From Oscillospiraceae bacterium (GTDB taxonomy: Bacteria > Bacillota > Clostridia > Oscillospirales > CAG-272): a stretch of DNA of 64,000 nt. A program made the translations under genes and the position numbers. The notes beneath the pieces are model-generated. The model searched no databases and was not told the DNA's origin. It was given only the letters and a program-made list of their open reading frames with translations. Shown in pieces: positions 8,186-16,575 of the stretch (its first letter is position 1; each line of letters begins with the position of its first letter). The stretch lies in the NCBI GenBank assembly GCA_015063805.1, contig SVTK01000016.1, positions 1 to 64,000 on the forward strand, given 5' to 3'.

Positions 8186-11100
8186 TCAATTCCAGCCGAG
8201 AGAAATTTTTCCGAGATTGGCAGCATTCATGCGTGTAACGTCTGCGTTGGTGAATTTACCGTCACCGTTTACATCATTGAGAATCGTGTTAAACGCATCG
8301 ATTGTGATTTTCCCAAGATTTGCAGCATTCATACGGGTGACGTCTGCGTTGGTGATCTTACCGTCGCCGTTTGCATCCCCGCGCAGGGCAACCGCGACAA
8401 CCGTATCTGCCGTCATATTCGCTGCGGTAAAATTGTAGCTGCCGTCGGTGTTGGCAGTTGCGGTCAGTCTGGTGTAGGTCTTGCCGCCGTCATAGCTGAC
8501 AACAACGGCACAGGCACTTTCTGCCTTCACCGAGAAGGTGTTCTCGCCGACCTTCCAGCCGCCTTCGGGAGCGGTAACCGCCGAGCCAAGGGATGCGGGG
8601 ATGTTCACGGTGATGGCAATGGTTTCAGCCTGCAGCGCAACAAATGGAATGTTGTTGGAAGCGGCATAAGCCTCAGCCGTGGAACCAGAGTAACCATGGA
8701 TGGTGAGGTCGGTACAGCCGAAGAAGGCAGAGCTGCCAATCGATGTCACGCTTGATGGGATGGTGATATCCGTCAGATTACTGCATTGATAAAACAAGAG
8801 ACTATCAATTGCCGTCACGCCATCGGGGATTGCGTAATTTGCAGTGGGCTTGCCTGCGGGATAGGACACCAATCTGGTTTTGTCAGCGCTGAACAGGACA
8901 CCGTCAATCACCACAAAGGCAGTATTCCCTTCTTCCACCGCGAACGCAGTTAGGCTTGAGCAAGCCTCGAAGGCACGGCCGCCAATTTCACTCACCCCTG
9001 CGGGAATAGTGATGGAAGTCAAGCCAATGCAGTCTTCAAATGCACCGTCGGACAGAGTCTTCAAGCTTTGGGGAAGCGTGACGGAGGTAAGACTGTCGCA
9101 AAGGTTGAAGGCAAATTCACCGACGGTAGTCACGCCCTCAGGAATGATATACGTCGCATCGGTTTTTCCATCGGGATAAGCCACCAGAATTGTTTTATTC
9201 TTATCGAACAGCACGCCCTCGGCATCCACCGAGAAGGCGGTGTTCCCTTCTGCTACCGTAAATGCAGGCAGACTGATGCATTCCGAGAACGCCCATCTGC
9301 CGATCTCCGTCACCCCGGCGGGGATGTGCAGGGCGGTGATGCTTTCGCAATAGATAAACGCGGCTTCCCCAATGGAGATCAGACTGTCGGGAAGTGTAAT
9401 CGACTTCAAATTCACACACCCATCGAATGCCCATCCGCCAATTGCGATCAACCCCTCGGGAAGCGTAATAGAGGTCAGATTCGTGCAGTCACGAAAAGCG
9501 TAATTGCCGATGGAGATCAGAATGTCGGGAAGTGTAATCGACTTCAAATTCACACACCCATTGAATGCCCATCCGCCAATTGCGATCAACCCCTCGGGAA
9601 GCGTAATAGAGGTCAGATTCGTGCAGTCACGAAAAGCGTAATTGCCAATGGAGGTTACACCCTCTTCGATCACAACCGAGGTGATCGATTCGAGGAACAC
9701 CTCCCACGGCCGGTTATTGAAACCGTAGTTGCTCATCTCCCCCGTGCCGCTGATGGTGAGGTTACCCTCTTCGTCCAGCGTCCAGGTGAGCGCATCGCCG
9801 CAGGTGCCGGAGGCGATAATCACCTCGATGGGCAGCGCAACAAAGGGGATTGCATTATTAATCGCATAGAGTTCAGCAGCCGATCCTGCGTTGCCATGGA
9901 TGGTAAGACCGGTGCAACGGGAGAAGGCATAGTTTCCAATCGATGTCACGCTTGAAGGGATCGTAATGCTCGTCATTTTACTGCAATCCGAGAATGCACT
10001 TTCACCAATCGTAATCACACTTGACGGGATAGTGACATTTGTCATGCCGCTACAGCCGGAAAAAGCAGATCTTCCAATCGCAATCACACTTGACGGGATA
10101 GTGATATTTGTCAGACTACTGCAATCTCCGAAGGCCAAATCGCCAATCGACGTCACGCTTGACGATATCGTAATGCTCGACAAGCTGCTGCAACCATTGA
10201 AGGTTGCACCGCTAATCGACACCACGCCTGACGGGACCGTCATGCTCTTCAAACTACTGCAATATTCAAAGGCAGCGTAATCAATGGCGGTTACCCCCTC
10301 AGGAATTGTTATACTCGTCAAATCGCTGCAGTTCCAGAAGGTATATTTGCCAATTGAAGTCACACTTGCCGGAAGCGTGACGCTCGTTAAATTTTCACAA
10401 TAGGAAAAAGCATGGTCGCTGATCGAAGTCACACCTTCAGGAATCGTAATACTTTTCAAATTGCTGCAGCCATAGAAAGCACAATAACCAATCAAATTCA
10501 CACTCGACGGAATGGTAATGCTCGTCAGGTTACTGCAATCATGGAAGGCATAGCCACCAATTGCAGTCACACTCGACGGAATGGTATACGCTGTATCGAC
10601 CATTGCACTGGGAAAGCGAATCAGCTGGCTTTGCGTCTTATTGAAGAGAATCCCATCCATGTCACTGTAAATTTTATTGTTTTCATCCACATGAATGGCG
10701 GCCAAACTGCTGCAGCCATTGAACGCATTGGCGCCACCAAGCGAAATCACACTCGACGGAAACGAAATGCTCGTCAGGCCACTGCAATTACCGAAGGCAC
10801 TCTCACCTATCGACGTCACGCCATCCGGAACGGTGATGCTTGTCAGGCTGCTGCAGCCATTGAAGGCATAGCTTCCAATTGATGTCACACTTGAAGGAAT
10901 CGTGACGCTGGATAGGCTGTTGCACCCACTGAAGGCAGAGTCACCAATCGTCGTCACACCCGTGGAGATAGTGACACTTGTCAAACCGCTGCAGCGATAG
11001 AAGGCGGAGTCACCAATCGTCGTCACACCCATGGGGATGGTGACACTTGTTAGGCCGCTGCAGCGATAGAAGGCAGAGTCTCCAATCGTCGTTACGCTCG

Positions 11101-11920
11101 ACGGAATTGCAACGCTCGTCAAACTACTGTACTCATAAAAGTTCCATCTGCCAATCGTCGTCACGCCCTCTTCAAGCACAACAAATCGTATTGAATTTCG
11201 ATATGACCACCATGGCGCTGCCGAAGAGGCATAATAATCCTCCATTGCCCCCGTGCCGCTGATGGTGAGGGTTCCTGTATCGTCCAGCGTCCAAGTCAGC
11301 GCATCGCCACAGGTGCCGGAGGCAATATCCGTTTGGATAGCAGTAAAAGGAATACCGTTATCCGCTGCATAAGACTCGGCCCTACTGTTCTGATAACCGT
11401 AAATGGTAAGGTTGGAACAGCCACCAAAAACATCTGGCCGAATATCATGCACAGACACCGGGATCGTAATGTTGGTCAGCGCAACGCAGTCCTTAAAAGC
11501 TTTGTCATAGATAGATCCCAACGTCGACGGGAAGACGATCCCCGTCAAATTGCTGCATCCCTCAAAGGCAGAATCTCCAATACGGCAAACACCCGTGGGA
11601 AGCGTGATCTGTGTCCCCTCCAACGCAGTGCATCCGGCAAATGCGTAGTCACCGATGGTTTCCACACCGTAGGCAATGTTGATGTACCGGATACCGTCCC
11701 GATACGCAGCCCACGGGGCGTCACTCAATGACGAAAAATCCGTCATGTACCCCGTTCCGCTGACGGTGAGGGCACCCGCTTCGTCAAACACCCAGGTGAG
11801 GCCGCTGCCGCAGGTGCCTTCGGCCACGGTGTTCGCCGGGCTGGATGCACTTGCCGCAAGAACAAAGGCTCCCACCAGCAAGACGGTTGTCAGCAGAAAA
11901 AGGAATAATCTTTTTTTCAT
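8186..11920 (-). CDS. BspA-type leucine-rich repeat protein with C-terminal dockerin
   Basis: A 1,244-residue secreted protein. It has a signal peptide (residues 1-25) and then three repeat blocks, each opening with a GTCG-LTW-LTISGTG-M head module. These are followed by many 23-residue BspA/LRR_5 repeats of the pattern SVTSIGSYAFNGCSSLTSIT. Such repeats mediate binding to host or cell surfaces. The last about 65 residues are a dockerin with two near-identical segments (DANGDGKITNADVTRMNAAN and DVNGDGKFTNADVTRMNAAN). It is the first gene of the operon and starts at ATG 11920 after GGGGAGATTC. Repeat DNA is recently duplicated in places. It lacks any enzyme domain, unlike most dockerin proteins of cellulosomes. 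Confidence 0.9.
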   Translation of the reverse strand: MKKRLFLFLLTTVLLVGAFVLAASASSPANTVAEGTCGSGLTWVFDEAGALTVSGTGYMTDFSSLSDAPWAAYRDGIRYINIAYGVETIGDYAFAGCTALEGTQITLPTGVCRIGDSAFEGCSNLTGIVFPSTLGSIYDKAFKDCVALTNITIPVSVHDIRPDVFGGCSNLTIYGYQNSRAESYAADNGIPFTAIQTDIASGTCGDALTWTLDDTGTLTISGTGAMEDYYASSAAPWWSYRNSIRFVVLEEGVTTIGRWNFYEYSSLTSVAIPSSVTTIGDSAFYRCSGLTSVTIPMGVTTIGDSAFYRCSGLTSVTISTGVTTIGDSAFSGCNSLSSVTIPSSVTSIGSYAFNGCSSLTSITVPDGVTSIGESAFGNCSGLTSISFPSSVISLGGANAFNGCSSLAAIHVDENNKIYSDMDGILFNKTQSQLIRFPSAMVDTAYTIPSSVTAIGGYAFHDCSNLTSITIPSSVNLIGYCAFYGCSNLKSITIPEGVTSISDHAFSYCENLTSVTLPASVTSIGKYTFWNCSDLTSITIPEGVTAIDYAAFEYCSSLKSMTVPSGVVSISGATFNGCSSLSSITISSSVTSIGDLAFGDCSSLTNITIPSSVIAIGRSAFSGCSGMTNVTIPSSVITIGESAFSDCSKMTSITIPSSVTSIGNYAFSRCTGLTIHGNAGSAAELYAINNAIPFVALPIEVIIASGTCGDALTWTLDEEGNLTISGTGEMSNYGFNNRPWEVFLESITSVVIEEGVTSIGNYAFRDCTNLTSITLPEGLIAIGGWAFNGCVNLKSITLPDILISIGNYAFRDCTNLTSITLPEGLIAIGGWAFDGCVNLKSITLPDSLISIGEAAFIYCESITALHIPAGVTEIGRWAFSECISLPAFTVAEGNTAFSVDAEGVLFDKNKTILVAYPDGKTDATYIIPEGVTTVGEFAFNLCDSLTSVTLPQSLKTLSDGAFEDCIGLTSITIPAGVSEIGGRAFEACSSLTAFAVEEGNTAFVVIDGVLFSADKTRLVSYPAGKPTANYAIPDGVTAIDSLLFYQCSNLTDITIPSSVTSIGSSAFFGCTDLTIHGYSGSTAEAYAASNNIPFVALQAETIAITVNIPASLGSAVTAPEGGWKVGENTFSVKAESACAVVVSYDGGKTYTRLTATANTDGSYNFTAANMTADTVVAVALRGDANGDGKITNADVTRMNAANLGKITIDAFNTILNDVNGDGKFTNADVTRMNAANLGKISLGWN
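9372..9647 (-). repeat. 138-bp tandem duplication inside the LRR-dockerin gene
   Basis: Two copies (9372-9509 and 9510-9647) differ at only a few bases. Each encodes 46 residues, i.e. two LRR units, so the frame is kept. The near identity indicates a recent in-frame duplication. Confidence 0.9.
10931..11137 (-). repeat. 69-bp tandem repeats inside the LRR-dockerin gene
   Basis: Three consecutive 69-bp units (starts at 10931, 11000 and 11069) each encode one 23-residue LRR. The first two are almost identical. This is coding repeat, not a CRISPR array. Confidence 0.85.
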
Positions 11921-12004
11921 ATGAATCTCCCCTTACTGAAAAATATTGATACAAATTGGTGATTTCACATTGTTTGGGACACCGCCCCAGCTTATTACAT
12001 CTCT

Positions 12005-12048
12005 ATTATACACACATCATTTCCCAATTCGTAGTTTGGATTTTACCC
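12005..12048 (-). promoter_or_regulatory. Promoter and shared upstream element of the cohesin/dockerin operon
   Basis: On the minus strand a TATAAT box (12010-12005) stands 85 bases before the LRR-dockerin start. There is no good -35 hexamer. Instead the 19-base element CGTAGTTTGGATTTTACCC (plus-strand reading, 12030-12048) ends 19 bases upstream of the -10 box. The same element occurs before the kinase operon at 18470-18488. Confidence 0.55.
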
Positions 12049-12057
12049 CGCAGTCGC

Positions 12058-12106
12058 AGCAAAAAACAGCACAGACCGATGGCCGTGCCACCGTTCTGTG
12101 CTGTTT
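12058..12106 (-). terminator. Terminator of the kinase-LRR operon
   Basis: Twelve-base arms AAACAGCACAGA and complement with a long loop, followed on the minus strand by TTTTTTGC, 27 bases after the LRR stop. The arm core GCACAGA is shared with the inverted repeat at 18518-18565. Confidence 0.7.
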
Positions 12107-12132
12107 GTATATTCAAGATTTTGGGAATCCGC

Positions 12133-15100
12133 TCAATTTCCCCCTTGCGGGAAAGCTGTGTTGTCGGGACGGAAGGCCAGTCCCTCATCGGCGGCAAACG
12201 CTGCCGCAGTAGAGTCTGCAGGCCCGATCAGAACAAATCTGCGAGGAAGCGCGGTAAAAACCGCACGGCCGAATCGCACCGTAAGGCTCTTCACCTCGGC
12301 GCAGAGGAGACTGCTGCACTGGGCAAAGGCCTGTGCGCCGATCTCGGTGAGTCTGGCGGGCAGGGTAACTGTCCCCAGGCGCGTGACGGCGTAAAACGCC
12401 CTCTCTCCGATACGGCCAAGGCCTGCGGGCAGGGTAACTTCCTCCGGCCGGCTGTCATAAAATGCGCACGCCGCCACGACGGAAACCGTGTCGGGGACGG
12501 CATAGCTTGTTTGTTCCCGCCCGGCAGGATAAAGAAGAAGCTGTGTTTTATCCCCGCTGAACAGGACGCCGTCCTCTGCTGCATAGGCCGGATTGCCCGC
12601 CGCCACGGTAATGGCGGTCAGTCCGCTGCAGCCGTGGAAGGCAAACCCGCCGATCTCGCTGACCCCTGCCGGGATATGGACCGCCGTCAGTCCGGTGCAG
12701 CCGGCAAAGGCATACGCCTCAATCCGCTGCAGGGCATCGGGCAGGGTGATGGCGGTCAGCCCATTGCAGGCGAAGAAGGCCGAATCCCCGATGACCTGCA
12801 GCGTATCGGGCAGAGCAACGGCCGTCAGGGTGTCGCAGCCCGAGAAGGCGGCGCGGGCGATCTCGGTCACACCGTGGGGGATGCCATATCGGCTCTTTGC
12901 CGCGTTCCGGGGATAATAGATCAGCCTGGTTTTATCCCGAGAGAAAAGCACCCCCTCCACATCGGAGAAAACGGCATTTTTCTCGCTGACCTCAACGGTG
13001 CGCAGAGCATCACAGCCCCGGAAGGTCCAGGTACCGATGGCGCGGACATCCGCCCCCACCGTCACCTCGCTCAGCGCCGAGCAGCCGTAGAAGGCATAGT
13101 CCTCCAGCGCCGTCACCCCGTCCTCGATCATGACGCGGCGGATTTCTTCTCCCCGGCCGTCCCAGGGTGCGGGCGACTCACCGGGAAGGAAGCCGCTCAT
13201 GTTTCCCTGCCCCCACACCGTCAGCAGACCGTCGCTGTCCAGCGTCCAGTATACCCCGTCGCCGCAGGGATCCCCGCCCACGGGGGCAAAGCTTATGCCT
13301 TTGTACTCACTGGAGACTTGGTCGGAGGTCTCGACATAGTGCTGGGCAGAAGAGCCGGCATATCCCCGGATCTCCACCGCCTGCTTACCTGACGGGAACA
13401 GGGGAGCACTAATGGTCACGTCCCGCCGATAGATCGTGACGGTGCACAGCGACTCGTGCATTTCGAATGCACGGGAATCCAGCATGGACACATCCACGGG
13501 CAGAATCAGATGCTTCAGCTCGGTCACCCGTGCAAAGGAATTGTAATCAATGGTTTTCACCCCAAGGGGCACGGTGTAACTATCCCCCGCCTTGGCCTGG
13601 GGATAACGCACAAGATGGATACCGTCACGGGTGAAGAGCACCCCGTCACGGCTGATGTAATGCCGGCTGTCCTCCGCCACGGTAATAGACGTCAAACTAT
13701 AGCAGGCGTTGAAGGCGGTGGGGTCCATCTCCGCCACCGAGGCGGGAAGATGAATGGTCTGCAGATCCACGGCGTAATAGAAGGCGTTCTCGTTGATCTC
13801 CTCCACACCGTCGGGGACGGTATAGCTTGTTCCCACCTTGGCCTGAGGATAGCGATACAAAAAGCTTCCGTCCCGGCTGAAGAGCACCCCGTCCACCGCG
13901 GAATAGCTGGGATTCCCCTCCGCCACCGTGAAGCTTTCCAGACTGTCACAGGTGAGAAAGATCCGCTCATTCATTTCGGTGACACTGGCCGGGATATGCA
14001 GCGTCTTCAGCGCATCGCATTCGTGGAACACCGATCTATCGATGTATTCCAGCCCTTCGGGCAGGGCAATCTCGGTCAGCGCGGTACATTTGCCAAAAGC
14101 AAACACCCCAATTCGCCGCAGGCTGGAGGGCAGCACCACCTCGGTCAGGGCCGTACAGTTGGCAAAGGCGTTTTTTCCAATGGAGGTAATCCCCTCCTCC
14201 ACCACAATTCGCCGGATCTGCGTGGTTAAGCTGGCCCAGGGGATACTGAGACCGGCGGCAGCCTCGAAATCCTGCATCGGCCCACGGCCCGATACAGTCA
14301 GCGTTCCGTCGGCAAAATCCCAGAAGAAATACGACTCGGCCTCCCCCAGGCTCACAAAGGAATAGCCGTTTTGCTCGGCGCACCGGTGCGCAGGGGAGGA
14401 TTGATAGCCGTACACCGTCAGATCAAGCGCCCTGTCAAACTGTACCTGATCCAGGGCAAGGGAGGCATTATATACCGAAATTGCCCGCAGAGATTGGGTC
14501 AGGGCAAAGGCATCGGATTTGCAGGCCTGCACCGATTCGGGCAAGGCAAGTGACTCCAGATGCACACAGTTGGCAAATGCATTGCTCCAAATCTCGTACA
14601 CCCCATCGGCAACGGTATAGGCAGCGTCGGGCCGTCCAGGGGGATAGCGGTAAAGCACCGTGCCGTTCCGGGAGAGCAGTACACCATCTTCCCCAGCGGA
14701 ATATATGCTGTTTGCCCCGTCTACCGTGAATTTGGTGAGCGAGGTACAGCCGTTGAAAGCGGTGGGAGACACAAAAGTCACCGCCCACGGGATGTGCATG
14801 GTCCGCAGTGCGGTGCACTCGTAAAAAGCATTCACACCCACATAGTCCAGCTTGGCGGGAAGGGCTACCTCCCGCAGGGCCGTACACCGCCAAAAGCCCC
14901 GCTGCTCAATGCGGCGCAGGCTGGCGGGCAGCGTGACCTCGGTCAGGGCATGACAATTGAAGAAGGCAAGTTGTCCCACCGAGGTGACGCCCTCTTCAAT
15001 CACCGCCGCTTTGATCTCTCCCAGGCAGTCGGCCCAAGGGACGGCTAATGCACTGCTCCAGTTCGGCATAGGGCCGACCCCGCTGATTGTCAGGGTACCG

Positions 15101-15216
15101 GCATCATCCAGCGTCCAGCTGAACTGCCCGAAACTGCCCGAAACCGCCCCTGCGCTGATGCAGATCGCAGAAGCTGCCAGAAAAACGGCAAACAGAATCA
15201 AAAAAAGCTTCTTCAT
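12133..15216 (-). CDS. Secreted BspA-type leucine-rich repeat protein
   Basis: A 1,027-residue secreted protein with a signal peptide (residues 1-24, LFLILFAVFLAASAICISAG). It has three blocks, each headed by a W-LD-GLTVSG-G-M module and filled with about 23-residue BspA LRRs (ALTEVVLPSSLRRIGVFAFG). Several VDGVLFSRDGSFLYRYPQAK inserts are present, as in the LRR-dockerin neighbour, so the two share one architecture. Here no dockerin, SLH domain or sorting signal closes the C-terminus, and how it is retained is unclear. Its ATG overlaps the stop of the upstream unknown gene by four bases (ATGA), so it is translationally coupled to the kinase operon. Confidence 0.88.
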   Translation of the reverse strand: MKKLFLILFAVFLAASAICISAGAVSGSFGQFSWTLDDAGTLTISGVGPMPNWSSALAVPWADCLGEIKAAVIEEGVTSVGQLAFFNCHALTEVTLPASLRRIEQRGFWRCTALREVALPAKLDYVGVNAFYECTALRTMHIPWAVTFVSPTAFNGCTSLTKFTVDGANSIYSAGEDGVLLSRNGTVLYRYPPGRPDAAYTVADGVYEIWSNAFANCVHLESLALPESVQACKSDAFALTQSLRAISVYNASLALDQVQFDRALDLTVYGYQSSPAHRCAEQNGYSFVSLGEAESYFFWDFADGTLTVSGRGPMQDFEAAAGLSIPWASLTTQIRRIVVEEGITSIGKNAFANCTALTEVVLPSSLRRIGVFAFGKCTALTEIALPEGLEYIDRSVFHECDALKTLHIPASVTEMNERIFLTCDSLESFTVAEGNPSYSAVDGVLFSRDGSFLYRYPQAKVGTSYTVPDGVEEINENAFYYAVDLQTIHLPASVAEMDPTAFNACYSLTSITVAEDSRHYISRDGVLFTRDGIHLVRYPQAKAGDSYTVPLGVKTIDYNSFARVTELKHLILPVDVSMLDSRAFEMHESLCTVTIYRRDVTISAPLFPSGKQAVEIRGYAGSSAQHYVETSDQVSSEYKGISFAPVGGDPCGDGVYWTLDSDGLLTVWGQGNMSGFLPGESPAPWDGRGEEIRRVMIEDGVTALEDYAFYGCSALSEVTVGADVRAIGTWTFRGCDALRTVEVSEKNAVFSDVEGVLFSRDKTRLIYYPRNAAKSRYGIPHGVTEIARAAFSGCDTLTAVALPDTLQVIGDSAFFACNGLTAITLPDALQRIEAYAFAGCTGLTAVHIPAGVSEIGGFAFHGCSGLTAITVAAGNPAYAAEDGVLFSGDKTQLLLYPAGREQTSYAVPDTVSVVAACAFYDSRPEEVTLPAGLGRIGERAFYAVTRLGTVTLPARLTEIGAQAFAQCSSLLCAEVKSLTVRFGRAVFTALPRRFVLIGPADSTAAAFAADEGLAFRPDNTAFPQGGN

Positions 15217-16574
15217 CTCTCTTCCTCCTCCGCACGGAGCCCATCCTCGTCAGAGACGTTGCTGTAGGCCATCTCCCATACGTCGGCATAGGTTCCCAGG
15301 GGATCCTCGGCCAAAATACACATCAGAAGGAAGCACTCATAGGGATTGGCAGGATAAAGCGTCCCCATACCGCATCCCCGCAAAATCTGATTGGTGGATT
15401 GAACAAAGGCTTCATAGCGGATCTTGGGGTTAGGATATTCGTCCACCCGCTGGGAATACAGAAAGAAATTCAGGGTGATGAGGTCAAACCGGTCGATCTC
15501 GGTCTCCCGGGCAAGGATATCACTCAGCCGCTGACGGCTGAATTTCCGCATTCCGAAATGATCCCGGAAGGCGGAAAATTTGATGGGCACCAGATTCCCG
15601 TGTCGGTCCATGGGAATGGCAGAGCAGATGACCCGCTCCACATCCCCCGGTGTGATCTCCTCCCGGGTAAAGGTATGGTGCTTTTCCCGCTGTTGGGCCA
15701 GGTGCCGGATTTTTTCACACTCATACATCCGATCGTTGTGGGAAAGCCTGTCCCAATAGCCTTCCAGCACGCGGGCATTTCGCTCGGCTTCGCTGTCGTT
15801 GTACATCCCCGCGATCAAATCCCGCGCCGCATCGTAAAGCACATCAAACTGCCGCCGTGCACTCACGCTCATACGGGAAGCGGTACGGCTGACCTTCAGG
15901 GTGGACAGATAGGCCATCAGCTCCTCCTCAGTGCGGATGTCACAGGCCCGGCGCCGAAAGGCATCGGTAGGGTCACGGTCCAGGCTTTCTTCATTGGCAC
16001 AGCTGGGGGGCAGTGCTTCGTATGCCTGCCAAAGCTGCTGATATTTGAGATAATTGTATCGGTTGCTGTAGCAGTACCAGCACACCGTTTCAAAGGGATC
16101 CTTGAAGTTGATCTCCCGCTCGCACAGCGCACGGGTCAGAAACTGATTCACATCCTCCGCCGACATCCCCAGGCCGAAGCCCAGCAGGAAGATCACATTT
16201 CGCTTGACCGTCTGCTGGGTCAGCCAATTTTTGGACAGAGCGCTGAGCTTGGAGGTCACCGTCCGGAAAGACGCGGGGGTGTGGTGTTCGCGGAAAGCGT
16301 CCCGAATGATCATCTGATATTCCTCAACGGGCACCTCGGCATAGCTGCCCTTCAGCCCGGCGCGCCGATAGATGTAGCGCTTCAGATAGTGGAAAAAAGG
16401 CACCGTCCGCAGGCGAAGGCGCAGGGTTCGATAGATTGCCTTGGCATCCTCGTCCGGGAATTTGCTGTCATCCACCGTGTCGTAGAAGGATTCAAAGGCC
16501 ACGTCGGTAAAATCGGTACAGGACTCAGCGGCATCGAGCAGCTGCTCTCCCCCGTTTTGTGCATATGTCTTCAC
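15213..16574 (-). CDS. Conserved-looking 453-aa protein of unknown function in kinase operon
   Basis: I do not recognise the family. The 453-residue product is soluble, charged and mainly helical in appearance, with no signal peptide and no membrane span that I can support. One hydrophobic patch lies at about residues 125-145 (RNVIFLLGFGLGMSAEDVNQ). A Tyr/Cys-rich stretch sits at about 165-180 and a basic stretch before 310. A GTG start at 16574 is used, with GGAGGAGGCG at the end of the kinase gene as ribosome site. Only one base separates the kinase stop from it, and its own stop overlaps the LRR start. This placement suggests a kinase substrate, adaptor or export helper; that is inference only. 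Confidence 0.75.
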   Translation of the reverse strand: MKTYAQNGGEQLLDAAESCTDFTDVAFESFYDTVDDSKFPDEDAKAIYRTLRLRLRTVPFFHYLKRYIYRRAGLKGSYAEVPVEEYQMIIRDAFREHHTPASFRTVTSKLSALSKNWLTQQTVKRNVIFLLGFGLGMSAEDVNQFLTRALCEREINFKDPFETVCWYCYSNRYNYLKYQQLWQAYEALPPSCANEESLDRDPTDAFRRRACDIRTEEELMAYLSTLKVSRTASRMSVSARRQFDVLYDAARDLIAGMYNDSEAERNARVLEGYWDRLSHNDRMYECEKIRHLAQQREKHHTFTREEITPGDVERVICSAIPMDRHGNLVPIKFSAFRDHFGMRKFSRQRLSDILARETEIDRFDLITLNFFLYSQRVDEYPNPKIRYEAFVQSTNQILRGCGMGTLYPANPYECFLLMCILAEDPLGTYADVWEMAYSNVSDEDGLRAEEEER

Positions 16575-16575
16575 C

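Noticed and set aside
10931..11137. Regular 69-bp repeats as a CRISPR array
   Set aside because: The repeats are contiguous without spacers, in frame, and encode LRR units.
11956..13392. 478-codon plus-strand open frame over the LRR gene
   Set aside because: Antisense of leucine-rich repeats and passes through a terminator.
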